Below, piece after piece: positions 42,604-54,762 of a stretch of 64,000 bases of DNA. The stretch's first letter is position 1; each line of letters starts with the position of its first letter. Made by a program: the position numbers and the translations under genes. Source of the stretch: Sabellastarte sp. h YS-2021 (lineage: Eukaryota; Annelida; Polychaeta; Sabellida; Sabellidae); NCBI GenBank assembly GCA_964017235.1, contig OZ024935.1, positions 1,736,001-1,800,000 of the forward strand. Direction: 5' to 3'. Under the pieces are notes generated by a model. That model was not told the origin of the DNA and did no database searches. It saw only the letters and a program-made list of their open reading frames with translations.

Positions 42604-43122
42604 CTACTGACGCAATAGTTGTTGAAAGGTAGTCGCAACAGTATCTGAGGCCTGGTGATCCTGTGTGATGTACTACCAGACACACTCAGACGTCCAGGTG
42701 CCATGGCTTTGAATGCATTGCAGAGGGACATTAGAGTTGGAAGGCAAGGTGGCACCTGAACGCCTGAGAATATGAAAGGTGATACTAGAATTTTTTAATT
42801 ATAATTTTCCCAGAATTAAGGTATACATCTTCCTGAGACGTGTGCATGATAAGGGAACCCAGGAGCCTTTGCATTTAATTTGAAATAAGGGGACACTGGA
42901 ACCTTTGGGAGTAAGGCTTAGCAATTTTTTGAGAGCTGCTACAGGGCAAGTAGGTGAATCGCCCAGGGCAGGAATTTTTAAAAGGTGAACTGAATTTCTC
43001 ATCTGAATGGTTTTAGACCATTTAAGCAGAAGCAACACACCCGGTGGGCCAAAAAATACATCTCTACCCAACTGTTTCAAGGGGTCGTAAGTTACAATAG
43101 AATGCGTTACCAGGTTGGAAAT
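42604..43122 (-). pseudogene. Second tyrosine recombinase remnant (WSKTIQ type)
   Basis: This is the catalytic domain of a tyrosine recombinase from a mobile element, different from the DIRS one at 28.9 kb. One minus-strand frame runs NLVTHSIVTYDPLKQLGRD, then FGPPGVLLLLKWSKTIQM, DSPTCPVAALKKLLSL, a stop at 42799-42801, and in the same frame ITFHILRRSGATLPSNSNV, QSHGTWTSECVW, another stop and YITQDHQAS. The Arg of RRSGA, the His of SHGTW and the Tyr after the second stop stand in the catalytic positions. With only two nonsense codons in about 170 codons it is fairly fresh. Proteins with this KWSKTIQ signature occur widely in DIRS/Ngaro/Crypton-like elements of invertebrates; which of these it is I cannot say. 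Confidence 0.75.
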
Positions 43123-43344
43123 GCACTTAAAAATAGAATGAGGTTAGGATTGCTGCCTTAATCACAAACCCATATATATGTATATGCTATCACAAATGTA
43201 AGCATTGGGATGTCCAATTTCGCAAAATACCTAAAAACATTCAGGAATTTCACGAAATTACTGGTTACACAACTTTACTGTAACATATATAATAGAAAAA
43301 TAACCCTCTTGCGTGGTTTCCTGTAGTTTCCATGTTGACTGTAA

Positions 43345-43785
43345 GGACACATCCCTCCATAAGTGAGCAGCTGATCAGCTTTGTAAGTGATAGTAGTAGG
43401 TTATCAGTACATTCCTAGATGAGAAATGTTGGCCAATGATCCAACAGGCAAGATTTTGTAGGTGACATCTATAAACTTTCAAATGCATGATGAGCATTTG
43501 TGTAGGTGCGGTGAATATAGAATTGTATTTCATCAGCATGAAAACTTACTTTGATGTTTAACAATAACATTGATGACAAAAGTAGTATATAGTATAAATA
43601 ATAATAATGGAGCTAGAAATGAGGCTTGACCAACATCATGAAATAGTCTTCACTAAAGTTGTACCAACTGAGCACTGGGTCACCAAAGGCCTCTGGAGCG
43701 GTCAGTTGTAGAAAATACTGCAAACTTACATTTTACAGGTGAAGCCAGTCACAGGGGCCTTGCCCATTTTCTGTAGAATGTGACC
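43345..43785 (-). pseudogene. LINE RT remnant, minus strand (copy 2)
   Basis: Counterpart of 9762-10215. The active-site region has lost further bases (TTTCATCAGCATGAAAAC replaces the VDD-coding stretch), so it is more decayed than the copy 1 version. Confidence 0.6.
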
Positions 43786-43829
43786 TGGTTCTCGTCAATA
43801 AGCCCGTAACACCAGGTCATTTGAGTTTA

Positions 43830-44025
43830 ACATCGCTTTGAACACTGTACAAGTCATATTATGACAGGTAGTTTTATGGGCAGAGGAAAACAGCACATAC
43901 AGTTGGTCAAGGTGTTGTGCTGTAAAATGCCAACCATCTGTAAGCAATTCCCAACTTTCCCACATGTGAACCACTGACCTAAGAGGTAGGAAACGAGTGT
44001 ATTACCACTGAACCACTGTGACGCT
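43830..44025 (-). mobile_element. Old tRNA-derived SINE, minus strand (copy 2)
   Basis: Counterpart of 10255-10445. AACATCGCTTTGAACACTGT, CATATTATGACAGGTAG and the tRNA-like head with GAACCACTG are recognisable. Because both copies carry it, it predates the duplication. Confidence 0.7.
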
Positions 44026-44029
44026 TTTG

Positions 44030-47000
44030 TTAATGTTGTATAGCCCTGAAGTCCTGTAAGTTTGGCAGATGGGTTTATTATACTGATGCCTTGAAGTCAA
44101 AGCTCTTTTATAGGAATCAGGTAGTTCCAACTCTTAAAGCACTTATTAATTAAAATGATAATTGGAACATAACATAAAATACTGACAAATTAGTTAAAGT
44201 TCTTGTTCGCAACCGCTGAAAGGATTCATGAAAGGATTCATTTCATGGCAAATTTGGAAAATGAGCTCACTTCTGATGTCATTCAATATCCATCGGTCAT
44301 GCAGTGGCCAAAAGGCGCACATTAAGAAGTACATGCACAATAGTGCAGATGTGTATGATGTAATCTAATTTTCAGTTTCAATATCTTTCTCACAATGGGC
44401 TAAAATTAGAGGGGCTGTTCCACAGGAATCAATCCTAAATAAATCCTATAAACTCTAGAATCGGTTAGTTGAGTCGGGGATCAGGAACAAATATCCAGAA
44501 ACAAGTCTCAAAGGGTCGGTTTCACCTCCCCAATAGAGCATAGTGCATTGTGGCATGTCTTGATCCACATCCCGGCCTGAAATGGGGTTGGAATGTTTTT
44601 TCCAAAACAGGGTGGGAAACTATCAGGACAAGCTGTAAAGGCCTAACCAACAAGTCATATCAGGTAATGACAAGCCGTAGAGACAAACCATCAAAACTGG
44701 AGCGGTGTCCCGTTCAACCCCGACTAGACTGATTAATTTCTAGAATAGGGATTGCGAGTAGGGATAAAAACACACTATATAAACCCCTTATAGCTTCTGT
44801 TACTCATCATTTATCACTGCAAAGATGTGAGCTACACACTTTTTACAGAAGCTCAGGGCCCTTTTATTTTTTGCTATTTATTCTGATTTGCAGCAAAAGA
44901 ATTTTGCACAGTGAGTCCTTTGGGAAGCAAACAAAGTCTTGAACACTTTCATTAAGAGGTTGTGGCTGCTTCCGAATCTTTCCCACGGACAATCCTTCCT
45001 GGTCTGGTCATTAAAGGTCTCATTCTTGTCGCATAGCTCCTCATAATCAATGCTACCACTTCCTGGCTTGTCAGTTGCTGTTAGCACCTTGTCAGTTTAT
45101 CGTTGTGTCTTATTCTTTGCTCCCAGCTTCTCCTGTTGTGATGAAACTAAACCCGCAACCAAAGATTTCCCGTCTTGACAGGAAGCAACAAAGTTAGCTC
45201 TTGGTTAAATACGACAGGCCGGTTTTAAATACAGTCAGTATTGTTCTACAGCTTGTCAAGGAGTGATATCAGGGTAATTGAACATGACAGGCCAGCAAAT
45301 GTGTTTCTTGATAAGATGGTAATAGTATAGTACAGGTGTCGAAATGACTTTGACAGGACATAGAGAAACAAGACAAGAGAGTAAGAGTTAGGAGTGGGGT
45401 AAAATGTATTTTTATTTACATTCACAACAATTTAGTATTTATTTACATTTGCAATCTTTCTATGTAATTCACATGTTTAGAGTTTAGGCCACCCTAACTA
45501 AAGATATGCCTTAAAGTCAAACAAGGGATAATTGGAAATTTAACAAGCTGGTCCACTCTAGAATCTAGAGTATTAACAATTTATGTGGGTCTATGCCATC
45601 CTAATATAAAGTGTTCTGATATTCAGAAATATTAAGGGGGTAAAAATTGAATAAGATATTGTTTACATTCTACAGAATGTAGCCTGAGGATCAAAACTGT
45701 ACAGTCGGTTTATCAAGTGTATTGTGATGATGACAAATTCCAATGTGCTTTAAGGTTATGCAATGACTTGAATATGTATTCACACATTTACTTCAGACAT
45801 TGAAATGAAAAGAAAAACTGAATTCTTCCTCAAGTCTGTTATTTAGAAATTAAAAGAAACAATTTTGATTAACAATGATTAATAAAGCTCTTACAATGTT
45901 GTAACAGCTGCAATACTCAGACTTCATTGCAGGCTATTGTTGGAAACTGAAAAATGAAACATATATAAAGTTCTTGTTTCAAAAGCAACTAGTAATTAAT
46001 TGCTCTGAAATGTTATTTCCTTTGAATACACCACAATGAAAAATGCATAATGTTTTGCAACAGCAGTGCACAATTATCTTTAAACAATGCAAGCAGTAAA
46101 AAATATGCCACTGCAGTGTACTGGCATGTGTACATAAAAGCCAAAGTTTACTTTGTGAAGGCCCAATATGCCATAGCATTTTGCACTTATATCACAAAAA
46201 ACCAAATCAATTTTAGCTTGATAAGGTGAGAGTTTTTGGTCTTTGTACAACATCTAAGGAAAATTTAGCCCTCAGCATTCCCACTTTATGGAGGTAAACC
46301 CACACAAATATGGCAGCCATTGATTAAATGACAAATTGCTTACCACTTGGCCACTGAGGACCTTTTCCTTTGACTTGGAGTTTGATGTCCTTAGAGGTGA
46401 CAACACAATTAAATGACATACAAAATTGTCAGACTGAGATGGCCTGCTAAAGCAAACACTTGTTAAAATATACCTCTTCACGCTTCCCTAGTATGTCACA
46501 AAATCACTGTCCTTTAGTCCTGAGGGGCATGGTACTTCAGTTGCAGTGCAATTAACCCTCACTCTTTTTGCTATTAAAAATCATTTTATGATATGGCCTA
46601 CAAATTGTGTTCAAAGCAGAATTAAATTCATATTTATAAATGGTCCTTCATTTCTTGACACAAAAAAAATTAACTGAACTCGAAAATATTTGTCTCATGT
46701 TGGTACCTGTTTATGGACCCGACCAAATCAAATACAGAAAAAAATAATTGTTCATTCAAAAACCTTTTCACCCTTTTCTGTAATTGGCGGATTATTGAAA
46801 ATCTTTTGTACCTGCCCTTCAGTAATAAACTTTTTGCTGATACTTTTTGCCACATTTTGGCTCCAAAAGATTATGTTGATGAGAGGTAACTTACATATCT
46901 ACATTCGTAGATCGAAATGGGGCCATGATGGCACAGTGGTAACACACTCACCCCCACCTCTGATCTTTCTCATTGCTTCTATCCGTGACTGACCTGAGAA

Positions 47001-50000
47001 TGTTGTGAAAATAAAACAAAGATCAATGATTGATTGGTTGATTGATTAATTGAATAATTGATTGATTCATTGAGCATACAAGTTGGCCAAGATTGTGCAA
47101 TTATTTCCTCCAGCAAGTAAGTACCAATTTTTAACACCTCAGATCAGGCTAGCAATAATACCCCAAGACCTTTAATGCCGGAGACAAGTGTGCTACCAGT
47201 TGCACCACCATGACACCGCAACCCCCAAATAATAAGGGAAAGCATTTTCTTCTGGTGTTACAACAAAAAGTGACATATATTTTACATTGCTTGCAAATTG
47301 TCTATTTCAATAGAAATATATACGATTGTCATTTAAAGTTGCTCAAACTTGTTGACCTTTTATTTATCTTCAGGTATAAGAAGTAAAACTTTATTTCAAA
47401 CCTCATTTTCAATTTTCATGTCTTATTTTACAAAATACACAACAATAGGCCAGACAGACATTTTAAACTGGCCAGAAAGTATTTCTTCTTGAATTTCTGT
47501 TTTTATATTTTCAATACAAAGACATTTTCAAGACTTGATGTATGTCTGCCTGCCACTGAAACTCAAAAACAAGAGCCATTGTTAAACAAATGTTATGCAA
47601 ATACAACAAAAGGAATTCCCAGAAACGTTCATTAACACAATAATTGGAATTTTATGTTTCAGCTGGCCCAGAGACTTGCTCAATCCTATATGAACAGAGG
47701 ATTTTCATGACATCAAGAAAGCCAGTTCGCAAAGCAAGGTAGGTTGAACATTATCCCATTAACAGTTTGGGAGCCAACTAGCTCCAAGTGTTTTAGTGCT
47801 TATCTACTATCAACTGTAACATTATAAGAATTTTAAGTAAATCAAGAAAATTGTATGGGTGACAGATATTTTTAGACTATAAGAGAGAAGGCATTGGATA
47901 CAATTTGAATCAAAGGATGAACATTTTGTATTAGGCTGAGCGGTAAAATTTCAAAACATAAACCTCATAAAGATTATTTTGTGTGACAAAATACAGTTAT
48001 TTACTTCCAATTTGTGAAGAAATTGATAAAAAACTTTCAAAAAGAACAAAAAGGAACTTTTATAGAACAAAAGCTATTGGTTCATGTTAAACATACTTTT
48101 GTGGACTTTTTAATTCACTAGAGATATTTATGGATATAAGTTATTTTTAATTGGTCCATAAGATATTAAACAGGTAAACTTCCCAAATGACATGTATGAC
48201 CAAAAATTAGTCACGAATGAAGATGCCACTATTATTTGAGTGTTTAGCACAAGTAATATATTTTTAATCTTCATAAGTGAATATATATTTTTTCTGAAAT
48301 AACTGAAAAAAACTTCAATTTTAACTTGAGATTGCTCCATCATTTCCTGATGAATTTAAATGCAATAGTACGAGCAGGCTGTAAAAAACTGTCTAATAAT
48401 ATATAAAAAAAATATAATTATAGGGTACATAGTTTCTGAAATATTAACAGAACTTTCTAAGGCTAACTGTGCGTAGTATGTGGCGTCTGGGTATCAAAAA
48501 CAGTGTCCTGGTTTGTATGTCACCCAATGTGTGGCTGATTGATAATACATAAAATAGTCTATTTTATAGATATTTTATAGACATATCACGACATACTTGA
48601 TATTGTTTACATATTTATTCATCTTATCTTCCATAGAGTTAGATGCAATGTTTCAAAAAAAATAAAAACTGTGTATTTTTTAGTTCTTTTTTATTATTTT
48701 TCTAATAGTGTCAACATTTTTTGTTACATAAATTTGTATATATGTTGTATTGCAATTCTGACAGAACCCTAGAACTGATAAAATCACTTCTGCGGGCTTG
48801 GCTTTTAGTGATTTCAGTATTTTTATTTTTCTTAAAAAACACATTCATAATGTGGTTGAAACACACTGGCATAATATTCAAAGTCTAATTTTTATATAAT
48901 ACATGTATAATATCCAAATTTGACACTTTTCTTTACATTTCAGTGACACAGATTTTTTAATAATATAATTTTTTGTTGGTTTTAATAGATAGTATTTTTC
49001 CATACCTACAAGTTTTCATGGTTTGACCCAAATGCTTTATGTTGTAATTCAAATAGATTTTGCCACACTTTTGTTGATTTTTTTTTCAGCCAGGTTAATA
49101 ATGGCTATAGTTTTTTGTTCTTCAAATGTGTTTTCCAACTTTTTTGAGAATATATATATATTTATTTTAAACTTATATTTGGCACAGCAAAATGCATTAT
49201 TTTTATCAACAGTATGCAAAATTCAAATAAAAAACACACTAAAATTTAGGGTCCAGAAATGTTATACTCCTCATAGCATAGTATTTTTCTAGAATCAAAC
49301 AAATCAACATGGATTAAAATTTATTTCTGATGAATCTATTTAAATTCTGCCAAAAGTCTCGTTCCTCTAAAAGTGAGATTGTTTCTGGATATTCCCCATA
49401 TCATCTACATATATTTGAATTGGTAATTTCAGTTTTGTATAGATATTCATTGTATTGAAACCAGATAACGGGGTCATTATCAAAAACTGCTTTCATACAA
49501 GCTTTAAAATATTTCCCATCTACTCATCTGGTAAAGTGTAAACTTCTAATGTCAGAGGTTGTGGGTTTGACACTAAACCGTTTAATGTGATATTTAGAAA
49601 TCAATGTGATACTGGTAAGTGTGGTTAGATTAACCACACGGTAAAGAGACAGTGGTGTTGGTGACATTAAACTAGCTGGAAAAGTGGGGCAGATTTTTGT
49701 TTAGAAGGAAGGACATGTAAAATCCCAGATGAGATTAAATCACTACTATTGACTTGGCTTGTTGGGAATTTTACTCATGAATCACCCAGTAGAGAGAGGG
49801 CCTCTTGATTGAGAGATTCTGGCTTTTAATCATGTATAAACTATGTTGAGAATTAAACCAAATACCACATTTACCTAGACCTGGCTGTTGTAATTAATTC
49901 TGAAGACGTTCCAGTCAATGTTAATTTGTTTATGTCATAAACTTACATAGCATGTCTTAAAGAGTCCTTATTTGAAAGTTAATGATAAAACATTAATGAT

Positions 50001-50370
50001 AACAAGGCCAAGAAGTCTTTCGGTCTACGTGCGCAAGCTGCACAGCCATCAGAGCCATGAGTAGTGCACTCGAATTTATGAAAGTCTGTCAACAAAAAGA
50101 AATTCCAACTGAGGCATATCCCACTATCTAGAACTCGGACGGTCACCCATCCAAGTTGCCACTTCAGTGAGCAGACAAATACTTCTGACTCTGCACTACA
50201 ATTCATGAAAGTCTGAAGACAAAAAAAAAGTGATTCCTAAAAGTGCGCACATCACTAGGGCTCGCACTTAAAAAGGAATCACGATTTGTGGATAGGACAA
50301 AATTACAGTAAACAGCCATTTTAAGTGGTTAACCAAGTCATGGTGTATATACCTTTCCTTGGGATCGAAA
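44030..50370. other. Duplicated non-genic DNA (copy 2)
   Basis: Collinear with 10455-20270 of copy 1, minus the copy-1-only LINEs and SINE. A truncated SINE with a tRNA-like head (GATGGCACAGTGGTAACACA) and a GATTGATT-rich tail lies at 46918-47060. A minus-strand 69-aa ORF at 44878-45087 and a 75-aa one at 49979-50206 have no recognisable domain. I see no gene. Confidence 0.5.
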
Positions 50371-50486
50371 CCAGGGGCCGTATTCACGAAAGGTCTTAGC
50401 CAAGTCTCAGGCTTAAGTTGGTTGTATTTTTGTACAAAAGTTAAGCCTAAGACTTGGCTAAGACCTTTCGTGAATACGGTCCCTGG
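50371..50486. mobile_element. 116-bp hairpin MITE, copy 2 only
   Basis: Two arms of about 45 bases are almost perfect reverse complements: each begins CCAGGG(G/A)CCGTATTCACG and continues AAAGGTCTTAGCCAAGTCT. The loop is about 20 bases. Copy 1 near 20265 shows the uninterrupted GAAACCAGGTCCTC. The ATTCACGAAAGGTCTTA core resembles the ends of the larger TIR element at 22789, so they may share a transposase. Confidence 0.8.
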
Positions 50487-51636
50487 TCTTCTCTGTCTCT
50501 ATGTGAGTGTCACTACTTTAAGCAAAGATACAGCGTTTTTGCATAATTATTTGTGGTTATAAAACTTATGGTGTGTTCTAGCCCTGATTAAAGTAATAAT
50601 ATGCTTTAAGTAGTAGTAGTAATAAAAATAAAAATAATTGGAGCAGGAATATTCAAAGCATTTAGAGACGGAGATAAATAAAAGATAAATTTAGTAGTCA
50701 TATACTTGGAGAGACATAAAAGACAACACATGTAATTGTTTAAGTGGTGCATAAATATTATACTTTTAAATGATGTACAATGATGTAGAAAGTGTTAGCT
50801 GATATTATCAAGTTTCCCTCGTTACATATTTCTGCTAGATGTGTTTTACAGCATCGTATACATTTAAATTACAACTGAGAGTTTTTTCTCTTCTTCTAAA
50901 AAAGTCATTTTTTGTTAATGGGTGATATTGACCATATATGAGAACAATTTTAAACATTTCCAAAGAAACCTTTTAATTTTAACTAAAATGGCCATAAAAT
51001 CTTACAATATACACCAGAAATAGAAAAATCAAAAGTAACAATGTTTTAAAACTTGTTAAAATTTTTCTAATTAAGGACGAGATATTGCCTAAATGGGTTA
51101 ATAGCCTCACAAATTTTCCACAATTTAATAATTGACTATTGACTCGACCCAATCATAACCTAGTGAACTATTCATTCTATTCCAGTATTGGACACTTACT
51201 TGGCCATTAACCTAAACATAAATTGATTGCCAAAATGCAATTGAATTTTTTGCTCTCAAAATACATTTATCTATATCAAACCTTAGAAAAAATTTCATTT
51301 TTTTTATTTTAACAAAATATATAATACAAAGACATACTTGATGAATTGTTGTTTGAATATCTCCAATAAAATTTTATTAATCCTTAGTGACATATTGTTA
51401 ATATTAACCTTTTCAAACCCATTAACTGTCACGAATTTGTTTCAAGCTATGCAGAATTGTAAATGGTAATGTTGGACTTTCATTAGTGTATTGCCAACTA
51501 AAATTTAATATTAAAGAGACATTTGATCATCTTTCAGCCTATTGTAACTGAATTTATAACTTTGCACATAAGTTGCTTGACAATATCAAGTAACCTTTCA
51601 GTAATGTTAAAGTTTAATTTTTCCATTCCAAAGTTG

Positions 51637-51750
51637 GGGTTTTTATGTCATGCACAGCAACCATCGCAATATTGGGTCAGGCTCTCAGCATAGTCACTTG
51701 TAGGACTTGAACCCACACAAAGGTGATTGGATGCTAACCTACTAAGCTAT
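51637..51750 (-). mobile_element. SINE-like remnant upstream of C1q gene 2
   Basis: Counterpart of the piece at 21490-21615: AGTTGGGGTTTTTATGTC, then a tRNA-like head on the minus strand ending CTACTAAGCTATTGAG. It ends about 20 bases before the splice-acceptor-like TTTTTCCATTCCAG. Confidence 0.5.
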
Positions 51751-51813
51751 TGAGTATCTGTTTTTCCATTCCAGATATCCGAAGCATATCAACTCAACCT
51801 CAAAGCTTGCAAG

Positions 51814-53001
51814 ATGCGTGTCTTGATAGCAAATATCACCATTTTTCTGTGTGTCATTCTGTTCTCAACCCATGGAACAGGTAAGTAATATGTCTGATAT
51901 TTGTCCAGAAGATTGTTACCTGTAAACATATATTATGGTCGACAAAGCAAGTCTTACAACTGAAATCATAAATCTCACAACCTGCACTGCACTATTTCAG
52001 AAGATAATGCCTTATATGTAGATTCAGGCTATCTTTGCAACAGGTAAGACTGCTTTTTGAACTTCCAAAGACTTGGGACAATATCACCAGTAAATTGGTT
52101 TATGGTTACGGAAACATCAGTTGTGTCATGTAAATAGTTGGTAAAATATGTCACACAACTGAAATGAAAAGTTTATGACTGTTCAGGTAAGCCCTAATGC
52201 TCTTTATGAGTGACCATATTTAACACAGTCAGTTTCAATCATATTGAAGACCTGTCGTCATATGATCTTACTTGCTCAGAAAGAGGTTACATGTCAGTTT
52301 TGACTTGAATATGAATCATATCAAGGAAAATAATCCAATCTAATGTATTGCTTTGCAGGCACAATATCTTCCCCACAAAGGGGAACTCAGTGCGCTAGTT
52401 AACAAAAATCATTTAATAATGAAATTCGGGTCAAAACTGTTGTGCATGAAGTCCTTTTGTTTATAAGTTGAATATTTCAGATGTAAGAGTAGGCCACCCA
52501 AACCACCCTCTCCCCCATGCAGACTGGCATGAACTACTTGACAGAATGCATATCTCATCCTTTATTATTTTCATTTTATCTTTAGATGCCAGCCCTAGAG
52601 CCTTTTGTCTCACTACCCCTTCTTCAAGAGTATATGGTGCAGGGCAGATTATCAGATTCACCAAGACAGCATACCAAACAGGTGGTGGAAATAGTCCTTT
52701 TGGCTACTATATATGTCCTGAATCTGGTGTCTATCATTTCACCTACTGCCTTTATTCTGGAATTATGAGGTATCCAAAGACACAACGCAGCAGTGCAGAG
52801 CTGCGCCTAGGTGGGGTACCCATTGGTGATGCTCTCTCCTACAACAGAGATTCGACATACATCATTGTCAACACATGCAAGACGATCATCTACTATTGTG
52901 TTCAGGGTAAGAGTGTCTACCTGAGGTCCAAATATAAATACAATACCATCGCACAATGGATCACAAGAACCAGTTTTTGTGGATTCTGTATCACGTGTTA
53001 A
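51814..53001 (+). CDS. Secreted C1q-domain protein, paralog 2 (two coding exons)
   Basis: The coding sequence joins 51814-51880 and 52586-53001 (160 aa), the same structure, phase and length as paralog 1. Exon 1 encodes the signal peptide MRVLIANITIFLCVILFST. Exon 2 starts after TTTATCTTTAG. The C1q blocks are IRFTKTAYQTGGG, YYICPESGVYHFTYCLYSG, AELRLGGVPIGDALSYN, IIVNTCKTIIYYCVQGKSV and SFCGFCITC. All eight mature Cys are kept. By hand count about 30 of 138 mature residues differ from paralog 1, bunched in the N-terminal arm, the loop after CLYSG and the loop before the last strand, while the core strands are nearly unchanged. The intron (705 bp against 372) has gained a LINE tail. Both copies look functional. 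Role as for paralog 1: secreted recognition or matrix protein; ligand unknown. Confidence 0.8.
52334..52412 (-). mobile_element. Orphan 3' tail of the CR1-like LINE in the C1q intron
   Basis: About 80 bases are the reverse complement of the last part of the LINE at 3548-5353: AATCCAATCTAAT tail, GCTTTGCAGGCACAATATC, the hairpin TTCCCCACAAAGGGGAA, then GTGCGCTAGTTAACAA. Only the 3' end is present, as expected of an extreme 5' truncation. The copy 1 intron lacks it. Confidence 0.85.
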
Positions 53002-53056
53002 GTCTTTTTTGACAGAGTTTGTTCAAAATTATTCCTAAATGAATGATTGGCTATGA

Positions 53057-53062
53057 AATAAA
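53057..53062 (+). terminator. Poly(A) signal of C1q gene 2
   Basis: AATAAA, 56 bases after the stop, in the same context (GGCTATGAAATAAAAG) as in gene 1. Confidence 0.7.
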
Positions 53063-54756
53063 AGAATTTTAACTGAATGACCATGAATTTACTGCAAATA
53101 TAGCCCTATTAGTATCCACCCACATCCCCATGCCCTACCCCTTACGCAGATACAATGTAACACTACAAGCACCCTACCCCCAACACCTACCCCCACACAC
53201 AAAGATATTCATTTTACATGTTTGTTTCACATGATTTGAAAACTAATAGAGGGTGACTTATGCAATGAACCACCATGGCCGCTAATTCAGTGTAAAAAGG
53301 AAAAACACTAATTTTGAAGTAACAATAATAATCCTGGAATCTACATTTTTGCACATTATTCAAATTAAAATTTAAATAAAGAGGAATTTGCTAAATTTTG
53401 TCAGAATTTAACATCAAAGGAAGAACAATACAGTCATTAAAGCAAAAAGTATATTTTTGAAGTGCACTGAACTTAAAGGTTTTTGGTCAACGAATTATGA
53501 GATATAAGTAAGTCCCAATCAACCTGTTGTGCATACACAGTTGTCCCCATGCAGAACTTGTTTTGTGTCCACCGATGAATCAGGACTTGCCAAAGTCCCT
53601 TTTAAACCCATGATGCTTTCATAGCTTTCAATCGCTGTAGTATAAGAACCTAAGATAAAAAAGCACTCCAAAATCCATGGGTTAAGTATGGCCAGTTAAT
53701 TACTCCTGCATGAGTACATTTTTTATGAACAGTGGTTTTTAATATTTAAGATGTCTGCATCAGTGTTCTAATGTCTGAATGAGTTTAAGCCCATAAACCT
53801 CAGGGATCACGTGGAGGTCAAAATCACACCTAGCAAAAACAGATGAGTTTGAAGTAAAGTAAATTATATGATGAACAGAAAACACAGTTAAAGAGTTTCA
53901 TTTATTGTTAGTTTAAAAGGACTAGAAACAACAACTGCAATATGTAACATGCTAGGATGCATTTATTACCAGAGTGTATAATATTATGAGTGTATCAGTT
54001 TGGCCGCACAAGGTTGATATAAAGAAAACAAATTCGTGATCATGATAATTCAAAGGGAGAAGCCAGGATGAGCCTGGTCCTGTCTGTCAGGAAAACTCCA
54101 GGTACATGTAGTCTAGCAATGATACTCCCTAAATAAGGTTCAGGACCATGGGAAGATATAGGACTACTAAAATATCTATAAAAACCTTAAACTAACCAAC
54201 TAAAGATAATATCAGAAGGCTCTAGGATCCTACAACCTAGCTTTAATTTGGTTTTAAGACATACATCTGACACAAATTCAAAGCTGGTCGAAAGGTAAAA
54301 TTGAGAGCGGGGCATTGTCAGCCTGGTCCTACCTATCCAAAAAAACTATCTATATCAATCCAGCAGAACAACTTCCTTGTGCTTGGACAAGAATAAGATA
54401 TCAGGACCCAAGAGGGTTATGGAGCTACTGGATTATATCATTGAAAGAATTGTAGAAACAACTTGAGTGAGCATTAGAAGCTCGATAAGAGGTCAAAGGA
54501 GTAAATTTAATAAAAAATACAGCTGAGAGGGGAAGAAAGGGTCTGAAAACTCAGAGGTCTGTATCAATCCATAAGGAAAACTCCCTTGTTTTGGGTTTAA
54601 GCGCAATGAGTGAGGACCAAAGAGGTAACAAAGAAGCTGGATTATGTTTCAGACAAAACCCTTGATTAACTTACCCAAGCTACTGTGGATGCTAATGCCT
54701 GAAATTTATCTTAATTGTAGATTAAATCTGGTGAACGGTTACCCTTCTTCCTGTGG
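53063..54756. other. Duplicated non-genic DNA (copy 2)
   Basis: Aligns with 22586-22785 and 24480-26135 of copy 1 and lacks the TIR element found there. The degenerate 200-bp repeats are present at about 54050-54720. No gene. Confidence 0.5.
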
Positions 54757-54762
54757 CAAATC

